Under the pieces are notes generated by a model. That model saw only the letters and a list, made by a program, of their open reading frames with translations, was not told the origin of the DNA and searched no databases. The position numbers were made by a program, and so were the translations under genes. From positions 1 through 54,343 of the forward strand of contig CAYPNF010000053.1 in the NCBI GenBank assembly GCA_964411985.1: a stretch of DNA of 54,343 bases, read 5' to 3'. The DNA comes from CAYPNF01 sp964411985 (GTDB taxonomy: Bacteria; Verrucomicrobiota; Verrucomicrobiia; Limisphaerales; J093). Each line of letters opens with the position of its first letter. Position 1 is the first letter of the stretch. This document shows, one piece after another, positions 8,398 through 16,917 of the stretch.

Positions 8398-8769
8398 AAA
8401 GAGGGAATTCGCTTTCCAAGAGGTGTTTGTGTCTAAACATATGTAACATAAGCGACATACTTATTAAAATACAAAGGTGGATCCGTCAATCGGTTTGTCG
8501 GGATTCGCTCCGTTTTGGTCTTTCCAGGCCGTGTCTGAGGCAGGAGGCTCAGAATGGGACAGTGGGTGCTCCATTGTGGGATGGGGTACGGCCAGCTTCT
8601 GCAGCCGATCACTGCCGACCAGAAGAACCGATCCTCCAACTGCTTGATCTTGATATCCCGTTGATTCCGTTATCCGTTTCCTTGAGTACAAGAGGGCGGT
8701 CGTAGCCCTTTGGCATACTGAGTGCTTTACACCCAAGTGGGTTCATAAACACTTGCTGTGTTGGTTGGC
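8398..8769. other. non-coding spacer, possible small plus-strand RNA
   Basis: About 370 bases between the sulfate operon and the CsgG-family gene. No frame here looks like a protein: the longest (8464-8736, minus) has no recognisable domain and no ribosome site. A plus-strand terminator sits at its right end although no plus-strand gene reads towards it, so a non-coding transcript is possible. I looked for tmRNA, RNase P and SRP signature sequences and did not see them. Confidence 0.3.
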
Positions 8770-8815
8770 AAGGGCAGTCGGCTGAATGGTCCACCGGCTG
8801 CCCTTCTCTTTTTCC
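8770..8815 (+). terminator. rho-independent terminator on the plus strand without an upstream gene
   Basis: A 12-base-pair stem, AAGGGCAGTCGG with CCGGCTGCCCTT (one G-U pair), with a 12-base loop, is followed directly by CTCTTTTTCCT. On the minus strand no T-run follows, so it acts on plus-strand RNA. Confidence 0.6.
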
Positions 8816-8822
8816 TCAGATC

Positions 8823-8863
8823 CAGGAAAAAGAAAGCCGACGGGAAGAGGGCGTCCCGTCGGC
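8823..8863 (-). terminator. rho-independent terminator of the CsgG-family gene
   Basis: Perfect 10-base-pair stem GCCGACGGGA/TCCCGTCGGC (8836-8863) with an 8-base loop, followed on the minus strand by TTTCTTTTTCC. It begins about 34 bases after the stop of the gene at 8897. Confidence 0.8.
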
Positions 8864-8896
8864 GAAGGGTTTTGGACTTGGATCGGACCCGGCTGG

Positions 8897-9886
8897 CTAA
8901 TTGGCTTTGACGACCCAGCCTGCCTTGACGGCCGCGTCACCGGTGTAGGTGGCCTTGCTCTTTTCCTCCTGAACACTTTCCAGTGTCACTTCCCCCACTA
9001 ACTTCTCTTCGCTAAAGACCACTTCGCCTTTGTCATCCTTCGTGTCCACCGTCTCGTAAAGTTTCAGTTTGTCCCCGGCTTTGAATCCGCTCTTGCTGCC
9101 GAGGGACACGATCAGGGTCCCCTTGCCAACCACGGCCAGGACTTTCCCCGGGGTGTTCTTGAGTGTATCCGATGCCGCTTTGACGGTGGCTTGCTCGGCT
9201 TGAGCCTTCTTTTCCTTGGCCTGCTGCCGGCCGGAAGGTGGTACGGAGGTGGTGGAAACCTCCGCCATGATGGTCTTGAGCGCCTTGACCGTGGCTTTTC
9301 CGAGTGCGCTGTTCATGAACTCGCTATTGTCCAGGGAGATCCCGCCGCCGTGACCTCCCACGTTGGCCCCAACGTCAAAGCCGGTTCCGGTTTCCGTTCC
9401 CACCGCCTGTCCGGTGCAGACGACTTTCCGGTTGGCGACATCCACGATGCGCCAGTCGATTCGCACGTCCGCCTTGTTCTGTTTCACCCCCAGGTTACCC
9501 AGGCCGCCCGGGGCAAAGCCACCCAGCCCGACGCCCGTGGATTTCGCTCCAAACCGGGTCACTTTCCCGCGGAACATGAAGTCGGCACCGGCCCATCCGC
9601 CCTTTTCCACCTTTTCGTCTTTCGCTACAAATCCTTCATCCCCCAGCCTGATCTCATCCTTCAGGTTCTCCAGGGCGGTGGACTCCAGCACCTGGAACTT
9701 GTTGAGTTTCGTCACTTCCGTGATCAGCATCTCGGCCAGGCCTTCGCCCAGTGCGGGCTGCCAGCCCATGATTTGGCTCGTGTCCCCGTCCAAAGGCGCG
9801 ACGAATAGGGTGGGGAGGTTGGCGTCCGCCGCCTGCGCCGACGCCAGAAGCGCCGTGACCGTCATGCTAAGAAAGAATCGTTTCAT
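8897..9886 (-). CDS. CsgG-family secreted protein
   Basis: 329 residues from ATG 9886, which gives a signal peptide (MKRFFLSMTVTALLASAQA). Residues ~25-215 follow the CsgG/curli-assembly fold seen also in FlgT- and LpoB-like proteins: MLITEVTKLNKFQVLEST, then GADFMFRGKVTRFG and a DVRIDWRIVDVANRKVVCTG strand. A glycine-rich stretch and an alanine/lysine-rich linker (residues ~225-255) lead to a C-terminal beta domain (LAVVGKGTLIVSLGSKSGFKAGDKL). No lipobox cysteine is seen, so it is probably soluble and periplasmic, unlike outer membrane CsgG. No curli subunit genes lie nearby. It ends at a clear terminator. Confidence 0.75.
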   Translation of the reverse strand: MKRFFLSMTVTALLASAQAADANLPTLFVAPLDGDTSQIMGWQPALGEGLAEMLITEVTKLNKFQVLESTALENLKDEIRLGDEGFVAKDEKVEKGGWAGADFMFRGKVTRFGAKSTGVGLGGFAPGGLGNLGVKQNKADVRIDWRIVDVANRKVVCTGQAVGTETGTGFDVGANVGGHGGGISLDNSEFMNSALGKATVKALKTIMAEVSTTSVPPSGRQQAKEKKAQAEQATVKAASDTLKNTPGKVLAVVGKGTLIVSLGSKSGFKAGDKLKLYETVDTKDDKGEVVFSEEKLVGEVTLESVQEEKSKATYTGDAAVKAGWVVKAN

Positions 9887-9978
9887 TTTGAGGTAATCAG
9901 TTGTTTGGGTTGCTTTTGCGGTGCGACCGGTGTGGGTCAACCTCCGCCATGAAATCGGGTTGTGGAAAGACGGGTGAA

Positions 9979-10644
9979 TCAGGGAGGCGTGCTCTGGCCG
10001 GCGACTTTGGTTCCACAGTCAGGGCAGAACTTCGTGCCTGCGGGAAGCTTGGCCGAACACTTGACACAAACCCCCTTCTGGGCGAGCGAGCTTCCACACT
10101 CCGGGCAGAATTTCGCCCCTTTGGTTTCGGCACCACACTGGGGGCAGACCAATTGCCGGTCCCTCTTCACGTCTTTGGCTTTGCCGCGGCGCATTCCTTC
10201 CGCAACCGCCTCTTCTTTGGCCCCTTCCACTTCCCCTTGAGCGCGGGCCGCCTCGATCTCTACTTCCGCATCGGGAGCGCAATTGAGGCAGAGTCCCTTG
10301 TCGGTATTCCAGCAGCGGTCGCAAACGTACTGGAAGCAGCGCGCGCAGCGGTGGAAGTGGTCTTTCGCCTGGTCTACTGCCTCCTTGAACGCCTGGTCAC
10401 GTGAACCGCCCCAACCGGCGTCCACCAAGCCCTCGGCCGCGTTGGCCGCGTTACCCAGGACTCCCCCGAAAATCCCCGCCGCTTTGCTCAGCCAGCCCGT
10501 CGCCTGCCCGCTGCGATAAGGCACGAAGTCGGTCCGCCAGCGGTCGTTACATCGCTCGCAGAAAAACTCAAATTGGAAACCTGCTTTGACGCCCGATTTC
10601 TCGCACAGGTCGCTGTAGTTGTCGCTGAACTTGACTTCCTGCAT
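9979..10644 (-). CDS. multi-zinc-ribbon protein
   Basis: 221 residues from ATG 10644; the longer frame to 10689 adds unconserved residues. Five or more CxxC pairs are present: CERC near residue 33, CARC and CDRC around 105-115, CLNC near 124, then two C-terminal zinc ribbons (CPQC-CPEC and CVKC-CPDC). A glycine/alanine-rich amphipathic stretch (GWLSKAAGIFGGVLGNAANAAEG) between the first and second clusters and a charged helix in the middle could mediate membrane or protein contact. No signal peptide, so cytoplasmic. It is followed by the CsgG-family gene after 92 bases on the same strand, likely one operon. Function unknown. Confidence 0.7.
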   Translation of the reverse strand: MQEVKFSDNYSDLCEKSGVKAGFQFEFFCERCNDRWRTDFVPYRSGQATGWLSKAAGIFGGVLGNAANAAEGLVDAGWGGSRDQAFKEAVDQAKDHFHRCARCFQYVCDRCWNTDKGLCLNCAPDAEVEIEAARAQGEVEGAKEEAVAEGMRRGKAKDVKRDRQLVCPQCGAETKGAKFCPECGSSLAQKGVCVKCSAKLPAGTKFCPDCGTKVAGQSTPP

Positions 10645-10917
10645 GTTTCGTTTGCTGTTTGCAGCTCGAACGTCTGTGAGTCCGGCCACGAGCCTTCCTC
10701 GGTGCCACCAGCGCGTCTCACCACTTTTAGCCCTATTGTGATGACTAATGATGATCCTTACTTCATCAAAGTCAAGCGTAGGAAGGGTGGGAGGTGAATC
10801 CCTGAATCCCCGATTTGAGGCCGAAGATCCCCCAAAATACGCCGGGGAATCCGCTTGGATTTGGCGGGAGATCTCAAGCAGGGTTGTCGCTGATGTTGTT
10901 CTGCAAAGACAGGAATC

Positions 10918-11802
10918 TCACCCGCCGCCTTTCAGATCCTTGAATGAGATCAGCTGAATCCCCTTTTCACGGATGGCTTTGAGCACGGCCTGGCTGGTGA
11001 ACACCTGAGTCACCGCCTCGCGGTCGGCCGCCACATCCTCGTAGCCTTTGTGGCCGATGGCCTGCATCTCAGGCACATCGAGGCCGGGATGTTCGACAAA
11101 GACATAGGTGCCGGGCCGGAGGGTCTGCAAGGTGCGGACGAAGTGTTGTGTGCGCTGCTCAATCGTTTTCAGCTGGCCCCAATGCTGCATGTACTGGGTC
11201 TTGGCCGCCTTGAGGTCAAGTTCGAGCCCGTATTCCTTAGCCAGTTTGGCCTCGAGCGCTGCCACGGCGGGATCCAGCCCCGAAAAACCCATGTGATTGC
11301 TCAAATGGGAGATCTGAGGGATGTGCCTTTTTGCGGTTTCGATCTGCGCTCGCAGTTCTTTCTCGATCTCCTGGAGATTCCATTTGGACTTCTGCAGCGA
11401 GTTGTTGGGGGTAAGGTTGCGGTTCTCCCAAACCATCGGGAAGAAATACCCATCCGGATCCGTGAGGCTGGGGGCATGGGTGAGCGGTCGCCATTTGATT
11501 CCCGACCACTCGCTGGTGAGCACGAGGTGCACTCCGACATCCAGCCCCGGGTTCTCCACGAGCATCTTGGCCGCCTCCGGAAACCACGGGCCTGGCACCA
11601 TCACTTCGACGGATCGCACGATGCCCTCTTTGTAAGCACGAATGCAGGCTACGTTGGCCGCGTGGGAAGAGCCGATGTCGTCGCCCCGGACGATCAGGCG
11701 GATGCCTTCCGCAGCCTGAAGATGCGACGCCGCAAAGCCGCCCAGCAGCAGGGGAGTCAGGACAGCGATTCGGGCGAGAGTTCGCAAAGTGGATGATTTC
11801 AT
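10918..11802 (-). CDS. secreted ChbG/YdjC-like carbohydrate deacetylase
   Basis: 294 residues with a signal peptide (RIAVLTPLLLGGFAASHLQAAE). The YdjC/ChbG family removes N-acetyl or related groups from oligosaccharides in a metal-dependent reaction. Metal and catalytic motifs are visible: RGDDIGSSHAAN (aspartates), GLDVGVHLVLTSEW (histidine) and ISHLSNHMGFSGL (histidines). The C-terminal half with GTYVFVEHPGLD is also typical. Family members are usually cytoplasmic; export here suggests action on extracellular glycans. Substrate cannot be told. It reads towards the zinc-ribbon gene but is separated by ~270 bases with nothing recognisable. Confidence 0.85.
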   Translation of the reverse strand: MKSSTLRTLARIAVLTPLLLGGFAASHLQAAEGIRLIVRGDDIGSSHAANVACIRAYKEGIVRSVEVMVPGPWFPEAAKMLVENPGLDVGVHLVLTSEWSGIKWRPLTHAPSLTDPDGYFFPMVWENRNLTPNNSLQKSKWNLQEIEKELRAQIETAKRHIPQISHLSNHMGFSGLDPAVAALEAKLAKEYGLELDLKAAKTQYMQHWGQLKTIEQRTQHFVRTLQTLRPGTYVFVEHPGLDVPEMQAIGHKGYEDVAADREAVTQVFTSQAVLKAIREKGIQLISFKDLKGGG

Positions 11803-11963
11803 CAAAGGGGTGCGAGGGGTGTCCGCTGTAAAAGGTTACTTTTCTGGTTCCTAATCCAGACCTCGGGTGCGTCGAGACTGGCTGCCGCGTTTCTCATCTT
11901 GAGTGGTTGGATCTCAGCCTAGAGAGCGGCGGAAAGCAACATCGAAGACCATCCCGACGGTGC

Positions 11964-12992
11964 TCAAAGAGCCTCCGCTGGCGAGTCAATGGCTATGCCG
12001 CAGGCTGAGGCGACCTGTTTAGCGAGGAGTTCAAAGTCGTGACGGCACTCCTGTACGGCATAAGTGTGGGCACCGATGGCCCCGTCCGCTGGCTTGAGCA
12101 GGAACATTGGCTTGCGTGCCTCCATCGCCATCGGCATGAGACTGCGGTAGTGTTTGAGCTTGGCGAGGCAATTAGGATCGGCTTCGACCTGAACAGGAGC
12201 GTCGTCGGATTGGTCGAGCACCGACACCCGGTATTCGCGCGGGATGCGCTGCATCCAGCGGTCGAACGCTTTGACAGGGCGTCGGTCTTTCGCGAAGTGC
12301 TGCATGAAGACGTAGCCCGCAGGGTTCATCGTGCCCGCCGGGAGGTTGAGGTCTGGGTCGGGATTCTTGGGGAGCCGTTCCTTCCACTCCGTGCGCCATC
12401 GGCGCAGAGTGGGGCCCAGGTTGCGCAGTCCCTGCATGGAAAAGAGATCGGGAGCGAGCGGGATGATAACGTGGTCGGTGGCGATCAGCACGGCGCGGTT
12501 GATGGCACCCAGGTTTGGACCCACGTCCACGAGCACGATATCCGAGCCGGCCTGGGCGGCGGCGGAGGCGATCATGCGGTGGAAAGCCGAAATCACTCGG
12601 AAGGCGCTTTCATCCCGGTCGTTGCAGAGTGGCCAACTCGTGCTGAGCTTGTCCTCGAAAGCAGACAGGCCCAGGTCGCCGACCAGCAGTGAGATGGCGG
12701 GCGCAAACAGCGATGCCGTGGAGGGGACGGGTTGCAGGTGCGGCAGCCGCAAGTCGCCGATGCCGCGGATGATGGGGCGAAGACTGCCAAGAATGGTTTC
12801 GGGATGTTCGCCGTCGGGCCAGAGGTTCTCCAACGCGTCTTCGTCGAGGAACATGGACGTGAGGTTGGCCTGTGGGTCGAGATCTACAGCGAGAACCTTC
12901 AGGCCCTTTTGCGCATACATCCAACTGAGGTGATAGACCAAAGACGTCTTCCCGACCCCGCCCTTGTTGTTGAAGAAAGTGACGGTTTTCAT
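11964..12992 (-). CDS. ParA family ATPase
   Basis: 342 residues. Deviant Walker A with both lysines, FFNNKGGVGKTS (K10 and K15), followed by VDLDPQANLTSMF (Walker A' region) and DIVLVDVGPNLGAINRAVL (Walker B). The rest is longer than minimal ParA, with a C-terminal ~130 residue extension including GYVFMQHFAKDRRPVKAFDRW. Its start overlaps the stop of the upstream AlbA_2 gene by four bases (ATGA), so the two are coupled. No parB lies nearby, and no plasmid functions are seen, so chromosome or plasmid partition is not supported. The pair may be a signalling or defence-type module. The 3' end is partly repeated at 15136-15235. Confidence 0.88.
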   Translation of the reverse strand: MKTVTFFNNKGGVGKTSLVYHLSWMYAQKGLKVLAVDLDPQANLTSMFLDEDALENLWPDGEHPETILGSLRPIIRGIGDLRLPHLQPVPSTASLFAPAISLLVGDLGLSAFEDKLSTSWPLCNDRDESAFRVISAFHRMIASAAAQAGSDIVLVDVGPNLGAINRAVLIATDHVIIPLAPDLFSMQGLRNLGPTLRRWRTEWKERLPKNPDPDLNLPAGTMNPAGYVFMQHFAKDRRPVKAFDRWMQRIPREYRVSVLDQSDDAPVQVEADPNCLAKLKHYRSLMPMAMEARKPMFLLKPADGAIGAHTYAVQECRHDFELLAKQVASACGIAIDSPAEAL

Positions 12993-14182
12993 AGACGCGT
13001 TTTCACGGTGGCAAGGAAATAGGTGTCTTCGAAGCAGAACGCTGCCGGAGGATTGCCGTTTGTCTTCAGCGCCTCTTGCGCACGTTCGACACCGGAGCCG
13101 TACCGGTTCACATAGCCCAGCGTTTTCATCGCCTCGGCGACGACTGGATTCCTATAAGCATTCTGACGCGGGAAATTTTCGCGCGATGCTTCGCCATAGA
13201 GTGATCCGGGGTTCTGGATCTCGATGCGGTCCGCGAACCAGTAGAAGCGAATGGGTGCAGTCGCTTCGTAATCGCGATGCATGACAGCATTCATGAGGAA
13301 CTCCCGCAGGGCGAACCGAGGGTAGTCGGACACGGTTTGCTCTCGTAGCGCGGTTTGGGCAGCGGGCCGAGCCGAAAGCTGCGATTCCAGGAGAATATCA
13401 AGCTCGCGCAAGAACGTGAGGAGATCGCCCTGGAGTTCTTTTTCGATGAGAACATCCTCAGGTCGGAGCGCGGTACCAGCCAGGCGGAGGAACTGCAGGT
13501 AGGCTCCCGAAAGCCAGAAGCGAGGGTTCTTCGCGAAGAGGAGAATGCCCGCGTGGGTGGAGCAGTCGTTGGCTAGGTCGAAGAAGCGTAGAGCGGCCAG
13601 TTGCTGCTTCAGCTCGCGGTGGTTCGCGGCGATGACGTCTTCCGCAACGGCCTGCTGACGATAAGTGTTGAGGAAGAGATCGGTGGCGAGGTCGGTGACA
13701 GAGCTGTCCCGGCAGGGGCGGGCATCGAAAGTGCGCGCGTGCGAGACCCGGCGTTCGGTCAGGCGGCGCTCCTCGCTCTCCGAAGCCAGAGCGCGGCGCG
13801 GGCCCACTCGAATCCAGACTTGCCCCTTGAAGCGGACAGGAGGCAAATCCGAGGGTATCACTTCCACGACGGCAACTTCACCCGACCCATCCGACAGAGC
13901 GATCTTGTAGATTTGAACGGCAGGAATGGGCAGGACGTTTCCGTTGGCGCGGACCTCCCCCAGGGTCAGGAGCAATTTATCGGTGACCTTCAGACCGACA
14001 GCCACGCCCCGATTATTGACGCCCACCAACAGGAAACCTGGCTGGCGATGATTGGGAAAATCGTTGGCGAAGGCGCAAGCGGCGATGCAGAACTTCTCCA
14101 TATCGTTGACCGACTCCGTACGTTCTACGAGGTCGGATTCCAAGTCCGCCATCAGCGTGAGCAGTTGGTGTTCTGTAAGCAT
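12989..14182 (-). CDS. AlbA_2 / HATPase_c_4 protein (divergent AAA-4 family)
   Basis: 397 residues. The N-terminal AlbA_2 (Schlafen-like) domain covers residues ~15-135: a FLLVGVNNRGVAVGL core and FKGQVWIRVGPRRALASESEERRL end. A winged-helix-like middle follows, then a GHKL-type ATPase tail (residues ~285-390): FPRFALREFL is replaced here by YPRFALREFLMNAVMHRDY (N298 of the N box), then RIEIQNPGSLYG and RNPVVAEAMKTLGYVNRYGSGVERA. Such proteins are often called transcriptional regulators or RNA-binding domain proteins, with little experimental support. Coupled by ATGA overlap to the downstream ParA gene. The AlbA_2-ParA pair is probably one functional unit. Confidence 0.85.
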   Translation of the reverse strand: MLTEHQLLTLMADLESDLVERTESVNDMEKFCIAACAFANDFPNHRQPGFLLVGVNNRGVAVGLKVTDKLLLTLGEVRANGNVLPIPAVQIYKIALSDGSGEVAVVEVIPSDLPPVRFKGQVWIRVGPRRALASESEERRLTERRVSHARTFDARPCRDSSVTDLATDLFLNTYRQQAVAEDVIAANHRELKQQLAALRFFDLANDCSTHAGILLFAKNPRFWLSGAYLQFLRLAGTALRPEDVLIEKELQGDLLTFLRELDILLESQLSARPAAQTALREQTVSDYPRFALREFLMNAVMHRDYEATAPIRFYWFADRIEIQNPGSLYGEASRENFPRQNAYRNPVVAEAMKTLGYVNRYGSGVERAQEALKTNGNPPAAFCFEDTYFLATVKTRL

Positions 14183-14320
14183 GCCGGACTTAGCCTAGCG
14201 GGTTTGGCCTTCGGGCAGAAGGATTTTGATGGCTCATAGGAAATTGCTTTTCTGAGCAGCGGAAAGGCTAGTGCGCCAGGGGTGTTCGGACAAGGTAGAA
14301 TGCCGGTCCCCTACTTGATA

Positions 14321-15055
14321 TCACCGCCAGCGTTTCAGGCGGAAGAATCGGGCAGGATCCGTGATCGCGTTGGTGACCGCGAAGTCCTGGCCGAAGTCCG
14401 CGGAGGCCCCGGACAAAGGAATCGCTCTCCAGGTACTCGGAGAGTTCAACGATTCCACATACTCCAGTTCATAACGGCGTGCACCGAGGTTGGGCCATTT
14501 GAGCACGAGTGCCTCGCTTTGACGTTCCACTCTCAACGACTCGGGTTGGAGCGAAAAGCTCTGCAGCCCGGTCAACCGCAGCGGCCCGTTCCCCACCACG
14601 ACAGGGGCAGTCATAGCAATCCCCCAAATGCCTCGGAAGGGCATCTCAAGCCGTGGGAATTGCTCCCATGCAACGACACGGAGGCGGACGGTTTGTCCCA
14701 TCGCCACGCCCGGCAGAACCACGGTGGCGGGTTCCCAATATCCGGCATTGGCTCCAGACTGGAACCAGGAAGCGACGCCCACCGCTGCGAAGTCGCTCTC
14801 ACCCCCAGTCGGAGAGAAGTAGAGCTGCGCGAGAAAACTGCTGGTGGCTCCGTCCTTGTTTTCCAGCCGCGTCACGCCATCCGCGTCGAACACCGGTGCG
14901 TCCAGCACGCCAGGGATGCGGTTGCGGAAATCGACCGATACGCCAGTTTGTGCCTGGAGCAACGACCAGGTGGCGGCTTGCAGCAAAGTGACGAGAAAGA
15001 GCACGCGAGTGGTTCTGGCTCTAAAAGAAGCCGTCTGTACTTCTTGGCACGGCAT
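14321..15055 (-). CDS. secreted protein with C-terminal verrucomicrobial module
   Basis: 244 residues from ATG 15055, with a hydrophobic signal segment (VLFLVTLLQAATWSLLQAQ). The central part (VSVDFRNRIPGVLDAPVFDADG, split over ~22 residues, then FLAQLYFSP and WEPATVVLPGVAMGQTVRLRVVAWE) has the same layout as the gene at 40290: a short opening strand, an LAQLY strand and a closing RVW/RVVAWE strand. The last ~60 residues (YELEYVESL, then STWRAIP and ARFFRLKR) are the tail module shared by eight proteins here. It lies between the AlbA_2 gene and the parA relic on the same strand. Function unknown, presumably cell surface. Confidence 0.7.
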   Translation of the reverse strand: MPCQEVQTASFRARTTRVLFLVTLLQAATWSLLQAQTGVSVDFRNRIPGVLDAPVFDADGVTRLENKDGATSSFLAQLYFSPTGGESDFAAVGVASWFQSGANAGYWEPATVVLPGVAMGQTVRLRVVAWEQFPRLEMPFRGIWGIAMTAPVVVGNGPLRLTGLQSFSLQPESLRVERQSEALVLKWPNLGARRYELEYVESLNSPSTWRAIPLSGASADFGQDFAVTNAITDPARFFRLKRWR

Positions 15056-15135
15056 AGCGCAGCGATTCCTGTTTCCCTGAAGCTGCTGAAAGGTAGTCCC
15101 ATGCAGCGCACCAGGCAAGCCTTTCCCTGGATCCT

Positions 15136-15235
15136 TGAAGACCATCCCGACGGAGCTCAAAGAGCTTCCGCTGGCGCGGGGATGCCAATGCCGCAGGCTG
15201 AGGCGACTTGGTTAGCGAGGAGTTCAAAATGGTCA
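15136..15235 (-). pseudogene. relic of a second parA 3' end
   Basis: The minus strand here reads HDHFELLANQVASACGIGI, then PAPAEAL and TGA. It matches the last ~27 codons of the ParA at 11964 (HDFELLAKQVASACGIAI, then DSPAEAL and TGA). At DNA level about 82 of 92 bases agree, including some 20 bases past the stop codon. Upstream of the first matching codons the likeness ends abruptly. So this is what is left of a second, diverged copy of the cassette, or a duplicated integration site. It is too short to make a protein. Confidence 0.8.
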
Positions 15236-15240
15236 TGATG

Positions 15241-15266
15241 ACCGCACGGTATGACCGCACGGTATG
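15241..15266. repeat. two tandem copies of a 13-mer
   Basis: ACCGCACGGTATG occurs twice without a gap, directly beside the parA relic and 60 bases before the oxidoreductase start. It marks the edge where likeness to parA is lost. Confidence 0.85.
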
Positions 15267-15326
15267 AGTTGCATCTCTCGCCTCAATACGCTCCTATTCC
15301 CAAAAGCCTCAGCTAAACGCCAACTT

Positions 15327-16658
15327 ATGAAGACCCAATCCGTAGTCAGCCGACGCCAATTCCTGAAAGCCGCATCGACCGTCGGCGCAGCCGCCCCGTT
15401 CATTCTACCCGCACACCTCTGGAGTGCTGAGACACCGGCCAACTCCCGCATTGGGGTGGGGTTCATCGGGATGGGCACGCAATCACGCGGTCTGCTCGGC
15501 GGCTTCCTGGGTCGGCAAACCCAGGTTCTGGCGGTTTGCGACGTCGACACGAACCGCCGCAACGACGCCAAGAAGAGAGTCGACAGCCACTACACCAATA
15601 CGGACTGTGCCGCCTACAATGATTTCCGCGACCTCATCGCCCGCAAGGACATTGACGCGGTCTGCATTGCCACCCCCGACCACTGGCACGCCATCCCTAT
15701 GCTCGCCGCGCTGCGAGCTGGCAAGGATGTGTATTGCGAGAAACCGTTGACGCATAATATCCACGAAGCTGCCGAGGTGATCAAAGCTGTGGATGCCCAC
15801 CACCGCGTGCTCCAGACCGGCTCCATGCAACGTTCCAGCAAGGAGTTTAGGGTGGCTTGCGAGCTGGTCCGCAATGGTGTCATTGGCCGGGTCCAAACCG
15901 TCGCCTGCAGCTTTGGCGATCCAGGTCGGCCTTGCGACCTCAAGGAGGAAGCGGCCGAGCCTGGGTTGGATTGGGACCTCTGGTGCGGCCCCGCCCCGTT
16001 GCGCGGTTACAGTCCGGTGCTCAGCCCCCGAGGCATTCACAAGGGTTTTCCCAACTGGCGCACCTACATGGAATATGGCAGCGGCGCCGTCGGAGATTGG
16101 GGTGCCCACCATCTCGATATTGCCCAGTGGGGGCTCGGCATGGACGACAGCGGCCCACTCGAGGTCAAAGCCGCCGCCACCCCGAATGCCAAACGCGGGG
16201 CGAAACTGGTCTACGCGGATGGCATCACTGTGGAACACGTCAACGGATTCGGCGTGCAGTTTGTTGGCACCGATGGCGAGGTGCTGGTCAACCGCGGCCA
16301 GTTCGTCCTCATCGTCGGCGGCAAAACCGTCGCGTCCTATAAGGGCAAGCAGGACACCGAGACTTCCTGCACCGCGGAGGTCCAAAAGGCCGAAGCGGCC
16401 TATCTGAAGAACGCCAAGGTCCGCCTCTATGTCAGCAACAATCACATCACGGACTTCCTGGAGTGCCTGAAAACCCGCAAGAAGCCCATCACCAGCGAAC
16501 AGGTGGGTGCGCGTTCCGCGATCTGCTGCCACCTCTTGAACCAAAGCTACTATCACAAGGCGTCGTTCCAGTGGGATCCATCCAAGTTCGAGTTCTCCGG
16601 CGGGACCGGCGACTCCAAATGGCTCACTCGCGACTACCGCGCACCTTGGTCGGTCTAG
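15327..16658 (+). CDS. TAT-exported Gfo/Idh/MocA oxidoreductase
   Basis: 443 residues from ATG 15327; the longer frame from 15264 adds nothing conserved. The N terminus has a twin-arginine signal (SRRQFLKAAST, then a hydrophobic stretch to LWSAE). The Rossmann domain starts with IGVGFIGMGTQSRGLLGGF. The conserved EKPLTHNIHEAAEV carries the family lysine. Next come QTGSMQRSS and the C-terminal GDWGAHHLDIAQWGLGMD. Such enzymes oxidise or reduce sugars or related compounds with bound NAD(P); the verrucomicrobial and planctomycete exported members are common beside glycan genes. Substrate unknown. No operon partner here. Confidence 0.92.
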   Translation: MKTQSVVSRRQFLKAASTVGAAAPFILPAHLWSAETPANSRIGVGFIGMGTQSRGLLGGFLGRQTQVLAVCDVDTNRRNDAKKRVDSHYTNTDCAAYNDFRDLIARKDIDAVCIATPDHWHAIPMLAALRAGKDVYCEKPLTHNIHEAAEVIKAVDAHHRVLQTGSMQRSSKEFRVACELVRNGVIGRVQTVACSFGDPGRPCDLKEEAAEPGLDWDLWCGPAPLRGYSPVLSPRGIHKGFPNWRTYMEYGSGAVGDWGAHHLDIAQWGLGMDDSGPLEVKAAATPNAKRGAKLVYADGITVEHVNGFGVQFVGTDGEVLVNRGQFVLIVGGKTVASYKGKQDTETSCTAEVQKAEAAYLKNAKVRLYVSNNHITDFLECLKTRKKPITSEQVGARSAICCHLLNQSYYHKASFQWDPSKFEFSGGTGDSKWLTRDYRAPWSV

Positions 16659-16917
16659 CCCATGCCCACGGTCATGAAAAAGCGCCGTCGACGCTGCGCT
16701 TTGTCGTCGCACTCCTAGACGGTTACTCGACCCTCGAGCCCCTCACGATTGGCCTAGAACCGCTTTTGGGACCCGCCCACAAGCCCCGCAGCATTTGGGG
16801 TGGGGTGAAGGTGCCAGCAATTTAGAGCCGGTGTTTGGATTAGACCTCCTGTATTCGCATCCTTCTTCTTTTGTTATCGAGGTGTCGGCTTGTGAGTTGC
16901 CCTCAGGGAGGAAGCTG

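Noticed and set aside
8464..8736. 90-residue minus-strand ORF in the spacer
   Set aside because: No ribosome site, no domain, unusual composition; the spacer is flanked by terminator hairpins and looks non-coding.
11964..12992. ParA as part of a plasmid or chromosome partition system
   Set aside because: No parB and no parS-like repeats; its coupled partner is an AlbA_2/HATPase protein.
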